Positions 1-11,033 of a stretch of DNA of 64,000 bases are shown piece after piece; the first letter of the stretch is position 1, and every line of letters begins with the position of its first letter. Location: positions 72,595,235 to 72,659,234 of the forward strand of contig OY829326.1 in assembly GCA_963691655.1 (NCBI GenBank). The letters run 5' to 3'. Position numbers and translations under genes: made by a program. Under the pieces are notes generated by a model. The model was not told where the DNA came from, ran no database searches, and worked only from the letters and a program-made list of their open reading frames with translations. This stretch comes from Toxonevra muliebris (taxonomy: Eukaryota; Arthropoda; Insecta; Diptera; Pallopteridae).

Positions 1-707
1 TCAGGTTGGAATTGATAAGGGGTATCCACTTCTTTATAATCTCTAACCTCTGTAGCGCTAGGGAATTTTAATTTTCTTACAGATTTCTTCTTATTAAAAT
101 TCATAATTAAATTTTTTAATTCCACTTCGCCATTTTGATGATTATCCTGCGGAAAGAATTTCGGTTCATCCGAAGCTATCAATTCCTTATGCAGTATTCT
201 GCCTTCAACTTCACCGAATTGTGAACTACTCAGTATATCTTCTTGCTCCCCCTCACCATTGTGCGTATCGTCATCGTCTTCTTCATCATGAAAATCTTCT
301 GGCAAAGAGTTTTTCATTTCCTGCTCATAGTCATCAGTTTCTTTTTCGTTGTTATCCGCTTCTTCATCATCTAAAGATCTACGCCTTCTGCGCTGATACT
401 CCACCCCACCACCAGTCAAATATTCTGACAGAACATTGGTAAAGAAGCTACCAATACCATTTGTTATATCAAAACTGGCCACTGTCGGTTTAGGTACAGG
501 ACGAGGTGTAGTTGTTGGTGCTGCTGCCACTGGGCTTCCCGTCAGCGCTGATAATATGCTGAACAGTGAAGTGTTACCGCTTTCACCATCGGTAGAGGTT
601 TGTTGAGCTGTATTGCTGCTGGAGCTTGAGGCAGATTGCTCTTCCGGTTCGCTGAAGAACTTGAAGAATCCGCCGCGGTGATTGTTGAGATAGTGGAGAA
701 TTTCATA
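1..707 (-). CDS. Gene A exon 4 (runs off the window): acidic C-terminal region with RRRRR site
   Basis: The frame is open from the acceptor (TTTTACAG at 708-715) through to position 1, giving residues 663 to at least 897; the 3' end of the gene is outside the window. The exon opens with YEILHYLNNHRGGFFKFF, then has a Ser/Thr-rich stretch, a TTTPRPVPKP proline segment and a hydrophobic patch (ITNGIGSFFTNVLSEYL). It then has RRRRR at residues 768-772 followed by SLDDEE. A run of five arginines before an acidic stretch in a secreted protein resembles a furin-type proprotein-convertase site, so the protein may be cleaved there; this is inferred. Downstream is a very acidic segment (DDEEADNNEKE, DEEDDDD) and a lysine-rich patch (NKKKSVRKLK). 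No stop codon is seen. Confidence 0.85.
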
Positions 708-768
708 CTGTAAAATTAATTTGTGTTCAATGGAATGTTGAAATTATGAAAGTATATAACAATCAAAC
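708..768 (-). other. Gene A intron 3 (61 bp)
   Basis: A short GT-AG intron of typical fly length between exons 3 and 4. It is A/T-rich, with a polypyrimidine tract before the acceptor. Confidence 0.75.
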
Positions 769-889
769 CTCATTTTTGGGACATTTCCCATAACTCTGCG
801 TGCAGCTGCGTTCGCCGCCACTAATGCCGAGCAATGCAGCACGTCCATAGATAAGCGCTGGTGATGCCACAGGAAAGCCAGCCAAAAAA
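769..889 (-). CDS. Gene A exon 3: second Cys pair of the module
   Basis: This 121-bp exon carries residues 622-662. Its acceptor (TATAG at 890-894) supplies the T that completes Asn622, and its donor after GAG is GTTTGA, usable though not consensus. The translation is FLAGFPVASPALIYGRAALL, then GISGGERSCTQSYGKCPKNE, with Cys651 and Cys658. With Cys593 and Cys599 it forms C-x5-C-x51-C-x6-C, ending in CP. This is probably a small disulphide-linked module in the secretory pathway. The exon ends in phase 0, one short intron (708-768) before exon 4. It is too short to stand out as an open frame, but both junctions and the match to gene B support it. Confidence 0.85.
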
Positions 890-1010
890 CTATAATGGAA
901 TAATAATAAATGTTAAATGTGTTTGGGTTTTATATTCCTCTACCACTCGAAATTCATTGAGGTAAAATACAAAATCCAAGGAAATAGCACAAGAAACACA
1001 CATATATATA

Positions 1011-2399
1011 TAGTGGCGGGTCCAGAGGGGAATTAAGGGTGCTTACGGGCCCTCCGAAAAGTGGGGATAGTTATGACCTTCAAAATGTTTCTGCAGTGAA
1101 ACCGTTTATTATCATACACACTTCGCCCACAATAGATCCGAACTGTCAGGGTCAGTTTATAAAAATGCTCTAGTTTTGAAGGGCCTGATAATGATTTTGG
1201 TTGTGCTTTTAATCCGTTTCTAGATCTTGTTTTTGAGTCTATTTTTAAGTTAGGTTGTTGGTCTAAATCTCGATTTCAATTATGGTTGAGTTTAAGTCTA
1301 AGTTTGGAACTGATTACTAATCTAAATTTTGATCTAACTTGTGGTCCATCTTTGGTCCGTTTATTGGCCAAATTTTTATCAAGTATAACGCCGTTTCCGA
1401 TTTGTTTTCTAGTCCAGTCTTGTCTTTAATTATATTTGATGTATTCCTCTGCTCTTTTTCTCACTTTATCTTTTTCGTGACAGTAAGAAAATCAGAGGAG
1501 ATACCGCAAAGTTGGATTCGCATTCTCTCCTCCTTTTTTTTTGGGAATTTTTCATTAAAATATGACTTACTTAGAGCTTGAATTTTAATGCGTCATCGGC
1601 GATCTTTTGGTCAATTTTGGGCATTTTGTGAGAACTTTTCCGAATCAATTTTTATCAGAAATATTTTCAGAGATAGACAAATTCTTTTAGTTTTAACTAT
1701 TCACTTAACTCTTTCTTGAGCGTTAAGAAACTAGGAACGATAGAGTAAAACCGAGAACGGACTCTTATTGAAAGATCCCTTTTTTTATTGTAAAAACTCC
1801 CACAAATGTTCTTTGAGGACCTTTGGGTCTTTGATCACCCATAACATGACTCAAATTTTCAAATTAATTCAAACAAAAATTTGATAGTTTTTAGAAATAA
1901 TATTTGAGTTAATAGGTTTTCCCATAACACATTATGTAAAAAATTGTAGAGATTGTAAGCGATTGAAAATAGGAGGAAAAAATAATATGTATCCTTAGTT
2001 TAGATCACTCTGGTGCCATCAATTGCGTAAATATTGTTTGAATAATAACTAAAGCACATTTAATTCTCTTTTAAATAAGTTGAATTTGTTTTTGTAATAA
2101 CGTATTTTGGGTCACCGGTGATCAATGGTCCAGAAATGTTATACCTCAAATTCCTTTTTTGAGTTCTATTTTTTTTTTTTTTGTTTTGCTTACTTCGGAT
2201 ATAAGCTATTATTCAGTTTTTCAGTTTAAAAACATTTGAAAATCTTTTTGAAGTTTACCATGAAAGAAATCGACGCAATGGGTTAGCTTTTCTATTATTT
2301 TACTTATTCTACTTATTTATATCTCCAAATACTACGCATTTCTTTAATTTAGCAAAATCAGTTAGCTTCCTCCTAAAATAACTCCTAGATCCGCCACTG
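1011..2399. mobile_element. Non-autonomous TIR element (GTGGCGG ends) in gene A intron 2
   Basis: The left end reads TAGTGGCGGGTCCAGAGG and the right end, reverse-complemented, CAGTGGCGGATCTAGGAG, which is an imperfect terminal inverted repeat. The same type of end bounds the element at 36025-37114 and appears once near 34840-34855. The flanks show no clear target-site duplication, so the insertion is old or rearranged. It fills most of gene A intron 2 (890-2533). Inside are a degenerate tandem tract built on GGTCTAA (about 1195-1345) and a core, called R-A here (about 1480-2140), that recurs at 55040-55690 and 62740-63160. There is no transposase frame. The superfamily is uncertain; hAT-like is the best guess. 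Confidence 0.55.
1195..1345. repeat. Degenerate tandem tract with GGTCTAA/TTTGGTC units
   Basis: Short words such as GGTCTAAATC, AAGTCTAAGTTTGG and AATCTAAATTTTGATC follow one another with a period of about 12-24 bases. A longer tract of the same kind lies at 62280-62610, again just upstream of an R-A core, so the tract belongs to the repeat family rather than to gene A. Confidence 0.5.
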
Positions 2400-2533
2400 A
2401 ATGCACTCACACACATGCCTTCATGCAATCAATGCCTTAATCCATACAATTAAAATCATACCCCTGCCCCTCATCCCCTTCCCCTAATTAAACAAAATTG
2501 TCTTATCGAACACTAACGATTACTACTACTCAC

Positions 2534-4228
2534 TTGGTTATCGCTGGTGATGTAATAAAATTGGGCAGCTGACCACGTTCTGTTTGGCCGGCAATCATTT
2601 GGCACAGCACCTTCGGCACACATTGCAAATCGTCATTGCGTGCAATATTCTCGAGAGCCTTAATGAGTTGCATATTAGGGGGGCGAAGACCACCGCCGCC
2701 ACCACCAGTAAAAGCGCCTAAGAGGCTGCCCAGTGGGCTGCTGCTGCTGCTACTCGATGAACTTGAACCACCACCGCCACCACCACCAAAGGTGCCAAGT
2801 AGCAAGTTGGTGAATTGTGGTGCATATTGCACTAAAGATTCTAAACCTGAAGGTGTCTGCTGTTGAGGTATTTGCGGCGGCGGACGATAGTTAGGATAAG
2901 GTGGACGATAGTTAGGGTAATTGGAAGGTGGAGGTATCTCACCTTGTTGATAGTCATAGTAATTATTGTAAGAGGGCGGTGGTGGTGGTGCTCCTGCTGC
3001 AGGCTTGTAAAAAGGTTTTTGGGGCGGCCGTGACGCATATTGCACATCGTTTGTAAAGTGTGGAGGGGGACGCTTGTAATTTTGAGGAGTCTGATAATAT
3101 TGTTCGCCTTGCAAATAATTACCAAAGTTGTTTGCATAATTAGGCGATGAGGATGTTGGCGACGATGCTGACGACGAAGGCGACGCATAATTTGCTGTGT
3201 CTTGTCTTTGTGGTGATTGGAAATTTGATATTTGCTGCTGCTGCTGCTGCTGTTGTTGTTGTGGTTGTTGTTGCAAATATGAAGGTGGTGGGTAATCATG
3301 CGAATCATAAGACAAACGTTGGGACGGTTTTTGAGATGTTGTTGCTGGTCTTCGAAGTGGTGGTGCTGGTGGTAATTCTCGATTATAGTTTGGTATGGCA
3401 TTTGAATGGTGCTGCTGCTGCTGTAGTTGTTGTTGCTGATACTGTGCATATTTATTGGCATTTATTGGACGCTCATAAGATGGACTTAATTGTTCATCAA
3501 AAACATAACCAGGACGTTGATACTCAATGCGATGTGTTGTTTGTTGTTGTTGTTGTTGTTGCTGCTGGTGATGCTGTTGTTGATATCCCAAATTATTATT
3601 GTTCGAATCGACTAACAATGATGATTGCACTGTATACTCTTGAGGCTGTTGTTGTTGATATTGCACTGGTTGTTCCTGTTGTCGTTGATATTGATTGTAG
3701 TAATAGTTGTCGTTGTTGTTGTTATTGTTATCCTCAGTTGGTGTGTAATGATAATGATTCTCATTGGTGTATGGGTCACGATAAGTTAAAATCGGAGTTG
3801 ATTGCAATTGTGTTGGCACCAACACTGATGTAACTTTTAATTGTGCATTGGTTGTTGCTGCTCCTCCTGTCTGATACTTGTGATTGTATGCATTTGAAGC
3901 TACTGGTGCTGCTGCTGTTGCTGCTGCATATTGCTCGTTTGGAAATGTTAATTGCTGTTGCTGATTCCCTATATCGTAACGAACCTGTGCTGTTTGCTGT
4001 CTTTGTATTTGTGATATTTTTTTATAATCTGGCTCTAAATAACTTGGTGGATAGCGATGCAGTGCTGTAGCATCGGATGTTGTAAAATCGATTATTTGCG
4101 ATGGCCGAAATTCGTTTGATTGATGATTGCTGGCAGTGTTCATATATGCTGGTGACGGTGACATTTGCGAGAGCGATTGCTGTATCGCAAAGTAGTTATC
4201 CTCTTCGGAATATATGGGGGATAAGTTG
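2534..4228 (-). CDS. Gene A exon 2: Q/P/S/G-rich secreted protein with first Cys pair
   Basis: This is the main exon of gene A, residues 57-621. The acceptor at 4229-4231 (TTTCCAG) and the donor AA|GTGAGT at 2528-2533 both keep the frame. The body is low complexity: many glutamine runs up to about ten residues, asparagine runs, PPPPP-type proline stretches with tyrosines (YPNYRPP-like repeats), then a glycine run, ten serines and another glycine run. The last 35 residues are different and look folded: LIKALENIARNDDLQ, then CVPKVLC (Cys593 and Cys599) and QMIAG. That cysteine pair matches gene B (49103-49277). I do not recognise the family by name; the composition suggests an extracellular matrix, cuticle or secreted structural protein, which is an inference. 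Long open frames on the opposite strand and in another frame are by-products of CAG/CTG repeats. Confidence 0.88.
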
Positions 4229-4359
4229 CTGGAAACAGAAGTAAGTTTAATTAGATTTTTTTAAGGAATAATGAGCGAGGAATTCATCATACCAAAAAAA
4301 AAAGATAATAAAAAAAGGTAAATAAAACAGATAAAGATTTACTATATTAATGTTCCATT

Positions 4360-5200
4360 ATATATTTTATGGTAAATTCAAATTTCGACTATGCCGACGA
4401 TCTCTGTTTATTCGCACATAGTTTCAACCATATCGAAGCGAAACTGAAATCGCTCCACCAAAATGCGCTACTTGTTGGGCTGAGGATAAACATCAGCAAA
4501 ACGAATGTAATGCGAGTTAACAGTACCAAAAATAACCCACTTTTATTGAACACCACCAGAATTGATGATGTCGACAGTTTTTGCTACCTTGGCTGCATTG
4601 TATCAAAAAGCTAGTGGCGCCGAAGAGGACATCGAAAACCGTATCTGCAAGGCTCGCAGCGCCTTGCACTTTAAGAGAAGTGAGGAAATCGAAAGACCTA
4701 TCGCGCGAAATCAAGTTCAAAATCTTCAACACCTTTATAAAACCTGTTCTCTTTTATGGCTGCGAAACGTAGGGCCTGACAAAAACGGCTGTAAGAAAAC
4801 ACAAAACATTTGCAAATCGATGCCACCGCAGAATAATTCAGCGATTCTGGCCAAGCACCATCAGCAATGCCGAACTACTCCGCGTAACAACACAAAAACC
4901 CATACTGCAAGACATCTTGGCCAGGAAGTATGGTTGGATCGGGCACACGTTGCGATCTACAAATAACATCACTAAAGCAGCCTTGACCTACAACCCCCAA
5001 GGAAGTCGAAGACGCGGTCGTCCTAAAAACACCTGGAGAATCACTGTCCAAAACGAACTAACTGCAGCAGGTTCATCGTGGCAAGATGCAGTTAGAACAG
5101 CTCCCAACAGAGTCCGCTGGAGCAGCCTACTTGAGGCCGTTTGCTCCCAAGCTGGAGATTAGCGGACCATCATCAAATACAAATTTTAATTAATATTTCT
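4360..5200 (+). pseudogene. LINE reverse transcriptase relic, C-terminal half, in gene A intron 1
   Basis: This is the 3' part of a non-LTR retrotransposon ORF2, inserted antisense to gene A between exons 2 and 1. It starts in the catalytic box (DYADDLCLFAHS near 4388), continues through CYLGCIVSK, IENRICKARSAL and IKFKIFNTFIKPVLFYGCET, and ends with KYGWIGHTLRS, SRRRGRPKNTW and VRWSSLLEAVCS before a stop at about 5161. At least two frameshifts separate these blocks and there is a stop after GCET, so it is dead. The 5' part, including the endonuclease, is missing, as expected from 5' truncation. The C-terminal GWIGHTLR...RRRGRP signature also occurs in a related fragment type at 60975-61200. 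I am not sure of the clade. Confidence 0.8.
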
Positions 5201-5484
5201 TAAATTAGAAGAAATACCAAATCCTGGCAATTTTGCCTTTCTCACTTACAACTGATGGAATATTTCTGCCAATGATTGGATCGATCATAACACCCCGATA
5301 CTCTTTCCACAGACTCTTTGGGGAATTCTATCCTAGGAGATTCTTCTAACTAATTCTCAGCAAAAATTTCTTAATAAGAAATTATATCCTTGTACTTTCT
5401 CATCATAATTTTCCCTCCTTAAATCTAACTAACTTATCTCTGTCATACTTCCTTCTCACTCTCTTCACATCTTTCTCCACTTAC

Positions 5485-5654
5485 CTTTCATAATTATGCT
5501 GTGCATTGCTGTTACTCGAACTGTCAACGCCACCGCCGCCATTGCCGCCACCACCACTGCTGCCGCTATTTCTAATGCACTCCACGTACACTAAGAACGT
5601 TATAATTAAAGTTGCAATTTGTTGCATACTTTTCAACGGTGATAACATCAACAT
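5485..5654 (-). CDS. Gene A exon 1: signal peptide and Gly/Ser-rich N-terminus
   Basis: This is the first coding exon of a secreted low-complexity protein. I start it at the ATG at 5654, the first true ATG of the open frame; a second ATG lies two codons on and a third nine codons on. The N-terminus begins MLMLSPLKSMQQ and continues into a hydrophobic core (IATLIITFLVYV) with a likely signal-peptidase site after VEC, near residue 25. After that come glycine and serine/asparagine runs. The exon ends at a strong donor (AG|GTAAGT) in phase 2, and its last two bases (AG) pair with the first base of exon 2 (C) to make Ser57. The frame stays open upstream of the ATG, so an upstream start is possible but would lack a better signal. 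No TATA box is obvious upstream; a TCAGAC initiator-like site sits near 5780 on the minus strand. Confidence 0.8.
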
Positions 5655-5878
5655 CGTGAGCTTTGCATTCGAAACAAAATCCGCAGCCAGAGAATATGAG
5701 ACAAAAAGAAAAAATTGCTTAAACACGGCAACACTTGACTTTGAATTATTCCAGGCAATCAGACACGTGAGTGAGCGTCTGAAGAGGAGTAGTAAGTAGT
5801 AAGTAAGCGAAGTAAGCGTATCGTCTCCTTTGGGCGCTTAAAACACGCGCCAAAGCAATTCACAAACTCACACAGATG

Positions 5879-5916
<38 letters not shown>

Positions 5917-8660
5917 GTAGCTGTTGCAGTAAAATGTCACTTTCTGACGCGTCAGCAATTCATAAACATAAGCCACTGCCAACTGCAACTGTTTCTGCTG
6001 CTGCTGCTGCTGCTGCTGCTATTGCCGCCGTAGCTTGGGATTTATCCTTAAATGTATGCTTCGTTTTTTTTTTTTTTAACTTGTCACTTTTAGTTATTGC
6101 TACTTTTTTCCTCGTAGTAGTAGTAGCAGTATTATTATTGGTAGTAGTAGTTTGTGCTAAAATAAAGAAAAATTGCAATTTTTCTTAATATTCTTGAAAT
6201 TCTTTTTACTTTTTTTTTTATTTGTTCTTTTTTTTAGTCACCCTGGGAGCAAATATATGCAAGTTGTCGTATTTGTGCATAACTTTGTAGATAATACGTT
6301 AATGCAATTCTCACGTGATTACTACTATTTGTATGAGAAAAAAGGTACTTTCTTTTTCTTTGCTACTATTTGCTTTTTCTGGTTGCAAAAATTTAATTTT
6401 TTGTGTGGTATTATGCAGCAGCATAGCATGCAAATATCATACAAAATAATAATAATATGAAATTGTCGCAGATTGTATTTTTTCTCTTATTCATGGAGCG
6501 AAATTATTGAGGAAAATTATTCAAATTATGTGCACTGATGATGATGAAGAGGCATAACGCATAAATATGAATAAATATTAAGCTCAACTGTTTGTTTTTG
6601 CAGACAGCAAAAAATATGATATGATATTTAATGCGTCTGAGTAGCAACGGCTTAAAATGAAGATTTGTTTTGCGATTTTTATAGGCAAAAAATTTTTAAT
6701 GACCGCCAACAGCGGTAAAGCAAAGGTGAAGGCTGGTATGAAAAATTGATTTGAGTAATGCCTGTGTAGATACTCCTCTCTAATCAAAGTTAAATTGGCT
6801 AAAAGAGAAAAATGTTAGGGGATTAATATCTCACTCATTACAATCATAGTTTATGAATTAAAAGACTTTTCATTGAATCGAAGAGACCTAGAATCCTGCT
6901 TCAACAACTTTTGCGAAATTTTGTAATTTTTATTAGTTTTTTTGCGGATCCGTGTTTATTGGCTCAAGTTTTCTAATATAGTATTTGAACTCCACCACAA
7001 AAAAAAAAAAAACTATAAAACTATGTGGCTCAAGAAAAGTTTAAAAGTTTTATCTATTAACATTCGAAATAATATATTCCAAAAAGTGGCAAAAAAAAAA
7101 AATTTATAAAATTTAGCTTTTAATATGTATAAAGTAATCATAGTTTTGAGACTTTATGATCAAAAGTTGTCAATATATTCAAAAACCTCAATCTATTTTT
7201 TATAGGAAAGTAAAAAGTTCGAGCTGGACAAGAAGGGAAAAAGCAAAGAAGGAAATCTGTAATGAATTGACAAAAACCGGGCAAAAACTGTAAAAAAGTA
7301 CTATACTTTCCGAAAGATAATTCATACTGCCAAACTACATACACGCTTCAGTTAAGCCAAAGGGTGAAGTTTCAGATATTGCGAGTTTTTTAGAGAGAAT
7401 TTGTTATCAATGAATCTTGCAAAAAATTAAAAAAACAAATATTCTAGGCAAAGAAAATAAAAGCACCATAGTCTATGTCTAGGATTGCTGCACCAATAAA
7501 CATTATCCAATTTAGAAAATTATATTTTCGTTAAGTTTGTATTTGTAAATACCAATAACAGAGTTGTGGAATTTGAAAAAATTGTTGGTCACAAAATTTT
7601 CAAAATCTTAATTTATGGCCAACATTTCGAGACGTTCAAGACCCTTTTGGGGTCTTGTTTTCACTACTGTTCGTCTGGATGAGTAGAAACTTAACTATGC
7701 TGTTACTAATAAATTGGATACCATTTTCGACTATTTCTTGTATCTTATTTTACCGGCTACCGACTTTTTAGGCAGAAGACCTCAAATTTTGGGCATATTT
7801 AGGTTCAAAGAATCCCTTTTATCCCTTGCCCTCAAAAATTAAAAAAAAAACTCAAATTTGATTTTTTTCGTACAATTATGAACACCTCTAATGAATATTA
7901 AGGAGCCAAAAGGTCCCACAAAAAAGTCCCTTCTAAAAATTAATCTTAGTTTATTTTATGATGATAATTCCCAAAATATTTTATGAAGCAAAATATACAT
8001 AGAAGTTGTTTCAAAAACAATCCAGTTCGGAACAGCTTTTCTCTAAAGCCAAAAAATTTCTATAAGTTTTGATGGCAAACTTAATATTTTTATAATTTTT
8101 ATTACGGCCTTTTATTTGGAACTTTTGACCTAATAAAAAAATGTTCAAAACGATTCCACTTACTACAATTTCTTATCAAATTAAATCAAAGAGATCCTTA
8201 GGAAGTGCGCACTGAAAAAATACAAATCAAAATTAAGTAGTACGGAAAATTTGTATTTAGCTGTCAGCAATATTATTTTAAAACCTCATTGAAACAAATT
8301 TAAGTCGATTCCACAAGTCACTTGAAAAATTTTATACTTATTTTTGAAAAATATATATTATTATTCGAGACTATGAAACTGAAATCAAGTTGTTCATATT
8401 CCATAGTTTGACTTTACTTTATTGCTACTTTACAGCTCAAGGTTTGGATTTTTGAAAAATTTAAGATTTTTCAAAATGTTTTGCTTTGAAATTGATATAA
8501 ATAATAGGATATCAAACCGGTAAAAATAATTTAAATTTAGTAATACAATTTTTCCGCACTATTAATTTTCGAATTGAAAATTTTCGATTTTTTCGCCTCG
8601 CACAAATGTCGATTACCACTACTAGGTTTTATTGGACAAATGAAAACAAGTAATACATTT
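5655..8660. other. Gene A upstream region, no gene recognised
   Basis: This is the presumed promoter side of gene A. It holds a (CA)n tract at about 5882-5911, a (CTG)n tract at 5995-6020, GTA-type triplet repeats near 6113-6150, poly-T runs, and a hairpin-forming AAGACCC/GGGTCTT pair near 7640-7660. From about 6900 on it is featureless AT-rich sequence. Open frames here follow the triplet repeats and I do not believe them. Confidence 0.5.
5882..5911. repeat. (CA)n microsatellite upstream of gene A
   Basis: About 15 uninterrupted CA dinucleotides lie some 230 bp upstream of the gene A start codon. Confidence 0.9.
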
Positions 8661-9709
8661 TTTGAAATAACGTAAGGTAAGTGCAGCTTTTTCCGTGCTA
8701 GTGGGTAATTCCGTTCTATTTTACTAAAAGAAGTAATATAAGAAATTTCGTATACTTTCCAAAAATATTTTTATTTGAGGTTGTTTACTATACTTGAAAC
8801 ATTATGTACCTGTATTGTCACTACTTAAATCTTGTTAGTTTTATAAAAATCTGCATTAGTTTATCACTTTACCAAAAATCCTTAGAAAGTGCGCAAGTTT
8901 TATTGTTTCGCACAATGAAGCAGCATAATTTAGATAAGACTTATTAAGAGCTATTTGTAAGTATAAATCCATTTTTATTTTACTAGTTCGACCAGATTTG
9001 ATGTCATCTCTCTACTTCTGTATATTTTAATTTAATTTGAAGCATAACAAGAGCTAAAATCTGCATTTAGTAATGGCACGGAATTAGCTGCATTTCCATT
9101 TGCACGTGAATCTAATTGCGTGCATAGCACGGAATTAGCAAATATATATAACATTTAGATTTGTTCTTCTCTTACTTATTTTGTTTAAAAGATGTGAAGA
9201 TGTTTATTCCGGTAAATAATATGAACCATAAATATACTTGGGATCTAATTCCGTCATATCATATTAACAACCATATTGTTATTTTTTAGTTGTAAAGTTG
9301 ACAGATTTAGCAAAAATTAGATTAAAAATTATAGAATGTCTCCTTTCTAAATCACTTATATTTTGGAATTTTATTAAATTTACGGATATATGACCTTAGC
9401 ATTTCAAAAAAGTGGATAAGTAAATGTATTTTCATTTAAATTTATTTTTCTAATTGGCTCTTGGAGTAGAATCACATAGAACGGAAATAGATTCACAATA
9501 TATCCCAACTTTGGTAATTCCGTGCTATATGCCGTAATTAACAACCATAATTAGGTAATTACGTGCTATTTTATTTCAACAGCGCCTATATCAAGTTTGC
9601 AAGCGGATAAAGAATAAATACACACAAAAGTGTTGTAAAATCAGTTCATCATTTGACGGAGATAGGTTTCCTAATAACTAAAGGACAGCTATTAGGTTGT
9701 TTTGCTAAC

Positions 9710-10220
9710 TTAACCCTCTAGTTCCCAAATTTTGATTGATTTAAACAAAAATTTATATTGATAAATTGTGATGTAAAAAGCACAAATCTGATCTCAAACC
9801 CGTACAAATTTAATGGGCGGGGTGTTATGAAGCCGGAAAGGTTGAATGCCTAAAGGTATGTATTTCTTGTTGAACAAACTTTTTAACAAGTTTGTTTTAA
9901 GTAATTAAACACTTTGAAGAAAAAGTTCAAACTCTTTAGTACTCATAACAAGTTTTTTATCTGGCTAGTATGACGAGAAGTATTTTATTTATTTACTTTA
10001 TTTTTTTTTTTATTTTCATCTCAAATTCAATCAAAATAACTTATTTTCTTGTTCTTCACAAATTTTTGACTTTGACTGTAGCGAACTTCTGTAAAGCCTG
10101 GGGAATTCTATAAACGATATGATAAAATTCTGCAACAAAAAACTATTAAGGTGGTAATTACACCCATTTTAATAATATCTGTCTAGAGACACGCTTGACG
10201 CTTGGGAACTAGAGGGTTGA
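9710..10220. mobile_element. piggyBac-type MITE (TTAA, CCCTCTAGTTCCCAA ends)
   Basis: TTAA at 9710-9713 is followed by CCCTCTAGTTCCCAA. The reverse complement of the right end gives the same 15 bases without mismatch, followed by TTGA, a one-base change from TTAA. TTAA target duplication with CCC...GGG termini is the hallmark of the piggyBac superfamily. The 511-bp element has no coding capacity, so it depends on a transposase in trans. It sits inside the 8669-11033 element and is therefore the younger insertion. Confidence 0.8.
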
Positions 10221-10269
10221 TGAAGGAGCTGAATTGCCCAAATAATTTTAAGAATGGTCCACCAAGACG

Positions 10270-10490
10270 ATATTGGTACGAAGGATTTTTGAGGAGAAAT
10301 CCACAGTTCGTGTTTCTGTCACAGAATTTTCCAAAGACAGTATAATAGTTTTCTCAACGGTCATTTATCGTAAAAGGGAGTATAAAATCCAATTTTTGAT
10401 AGAAAGTGTGGAAGTTGAGGAAAAATGTGTATCCAAAAATTGTTTAACTCTTTGCGCTTAACAACTTTACTTCAGACATCAAATTCTTAT
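10270..10490 (-). repeat. Dispersed repeat shared with 58150-58350
   Basis: Read on the minus strand this segment matches 58150-58350 on the plus strand over about 200 bp. Shared words include GAATTTGATGTCT, TTAAACAATTTTTGG and GTTGAGAAAACTATTATACT. No coding sense is evident. Confidence 0.7.
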
Positions 10491-10677
10491 CTGTTAAGAT
10501 AAATTCGATCACCTCTAGTATTTATATATAGCAACATTTTTAATATACCTTTTAAAAAGTTAATACGCTAGAAGCTACCTAATTTTCTTACATTTTTTTA
10601 TTGTTACGTTTTCTCAGTTTTTTGAGTAAAAAAATATATAAATTTTCTTTAATCTGTTTTATTTTTTACAAGAAAAG

Positions 10678-10783
10678 GCTTAGGAATCACTCAAATCTTC
10701 CTTCATTAAATTTCGAACGGAATTATATTCGCTTAGGAATCACTCAAATCTTCCTTCATTAAATTTCGAACGGAATTATATTC
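10678..10783. repeat. Perfect 53-bp tandem duplication
   Basis: Two adjacent identical 53-base units (10678-10730 and 10731-10783) begin GCTTAGGAATCACTC and end GGAATTATATTC. Identity without any mismatch in an otherwise decayed region implies a recent duplication, or an assembly artefact. The end of each unit resembles the GCACGGAATTA word of the host element. Confidence 0.9.
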
Positions 10784-11033
10784 GCATTAGCACGGAATTA
10801 GTTTTATTGACAAAAATTTAGCACGGAATTAGCGGCAATTAAAGGTTTTGGAAAATTGAAAATAAATGACTCAAACTGTAAAAATACTTAAATATTTAAG
10901 CTTATAATTAAACAAAAAAAAGTCAAGTATTACATGAAACCCAAAATTTATATCTCGGTACCGTTGGCATGATAACAATATCGTTTTAAAGATCGAAATG
11001 TCTTAGTGGCACGAAATTAGTTGCATTTACCTT

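Larger units (their letters stand above)
8669..11033. mobile_element. TIR element with many GCACGGAATTAG-type repeats
   Basis: The left end, AAGGTAAGTGCAGCTTTTTC followed by CGTGCTA, is an imperfect inverted copy of the right end, whose reverse complement is AAGGTAAATGCAACTAATTT followed by CGTGCCA. Inside, the word TAGCACGGAATTAG or its complement recurs at about 8704, 9070, 9124, 9246, 9514, 9554, 10786, 10816 and 11007. At 9067-9090 it is followed by a further copy of the terminal sequence (AGCTGCATTTCC), which suggests nested or repeated termini. There is no transposase frame. A separate TTAA MITE (9710-10220), a repeat shared with 58150-58350 (about 10270-10490) and a 53-bp tandem duplication (10678-10783) lie within it. 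Such repeated subterminal words are common transposase-binding sites in DNA transposons; that role is inferred here. Confidence 0.5.

Noticed and set aside
2841..3461. 206-codon minus-strand frame overlapping gene A exon 2
   Set aside because: It is a shifted reading of the same glutamine-rich repeats, rich in His/Asn/Ile, with no splice support.
3147..3833. 228-codon open frame on the plus strand, antisense to gene A exon 2
   Set aside because: It is the complement of CAG/CAA repeats and reads as strings of Val, Leu and Ala; the spliced minus-strand frame explains the region.
5934..6460. Plus-strand frames with poly-Ala/Val/Phe upstream of gene A
   Set aside because: They follow (CTG)n, (GTA)n and poly-T tracts and have no domain or splice structure.
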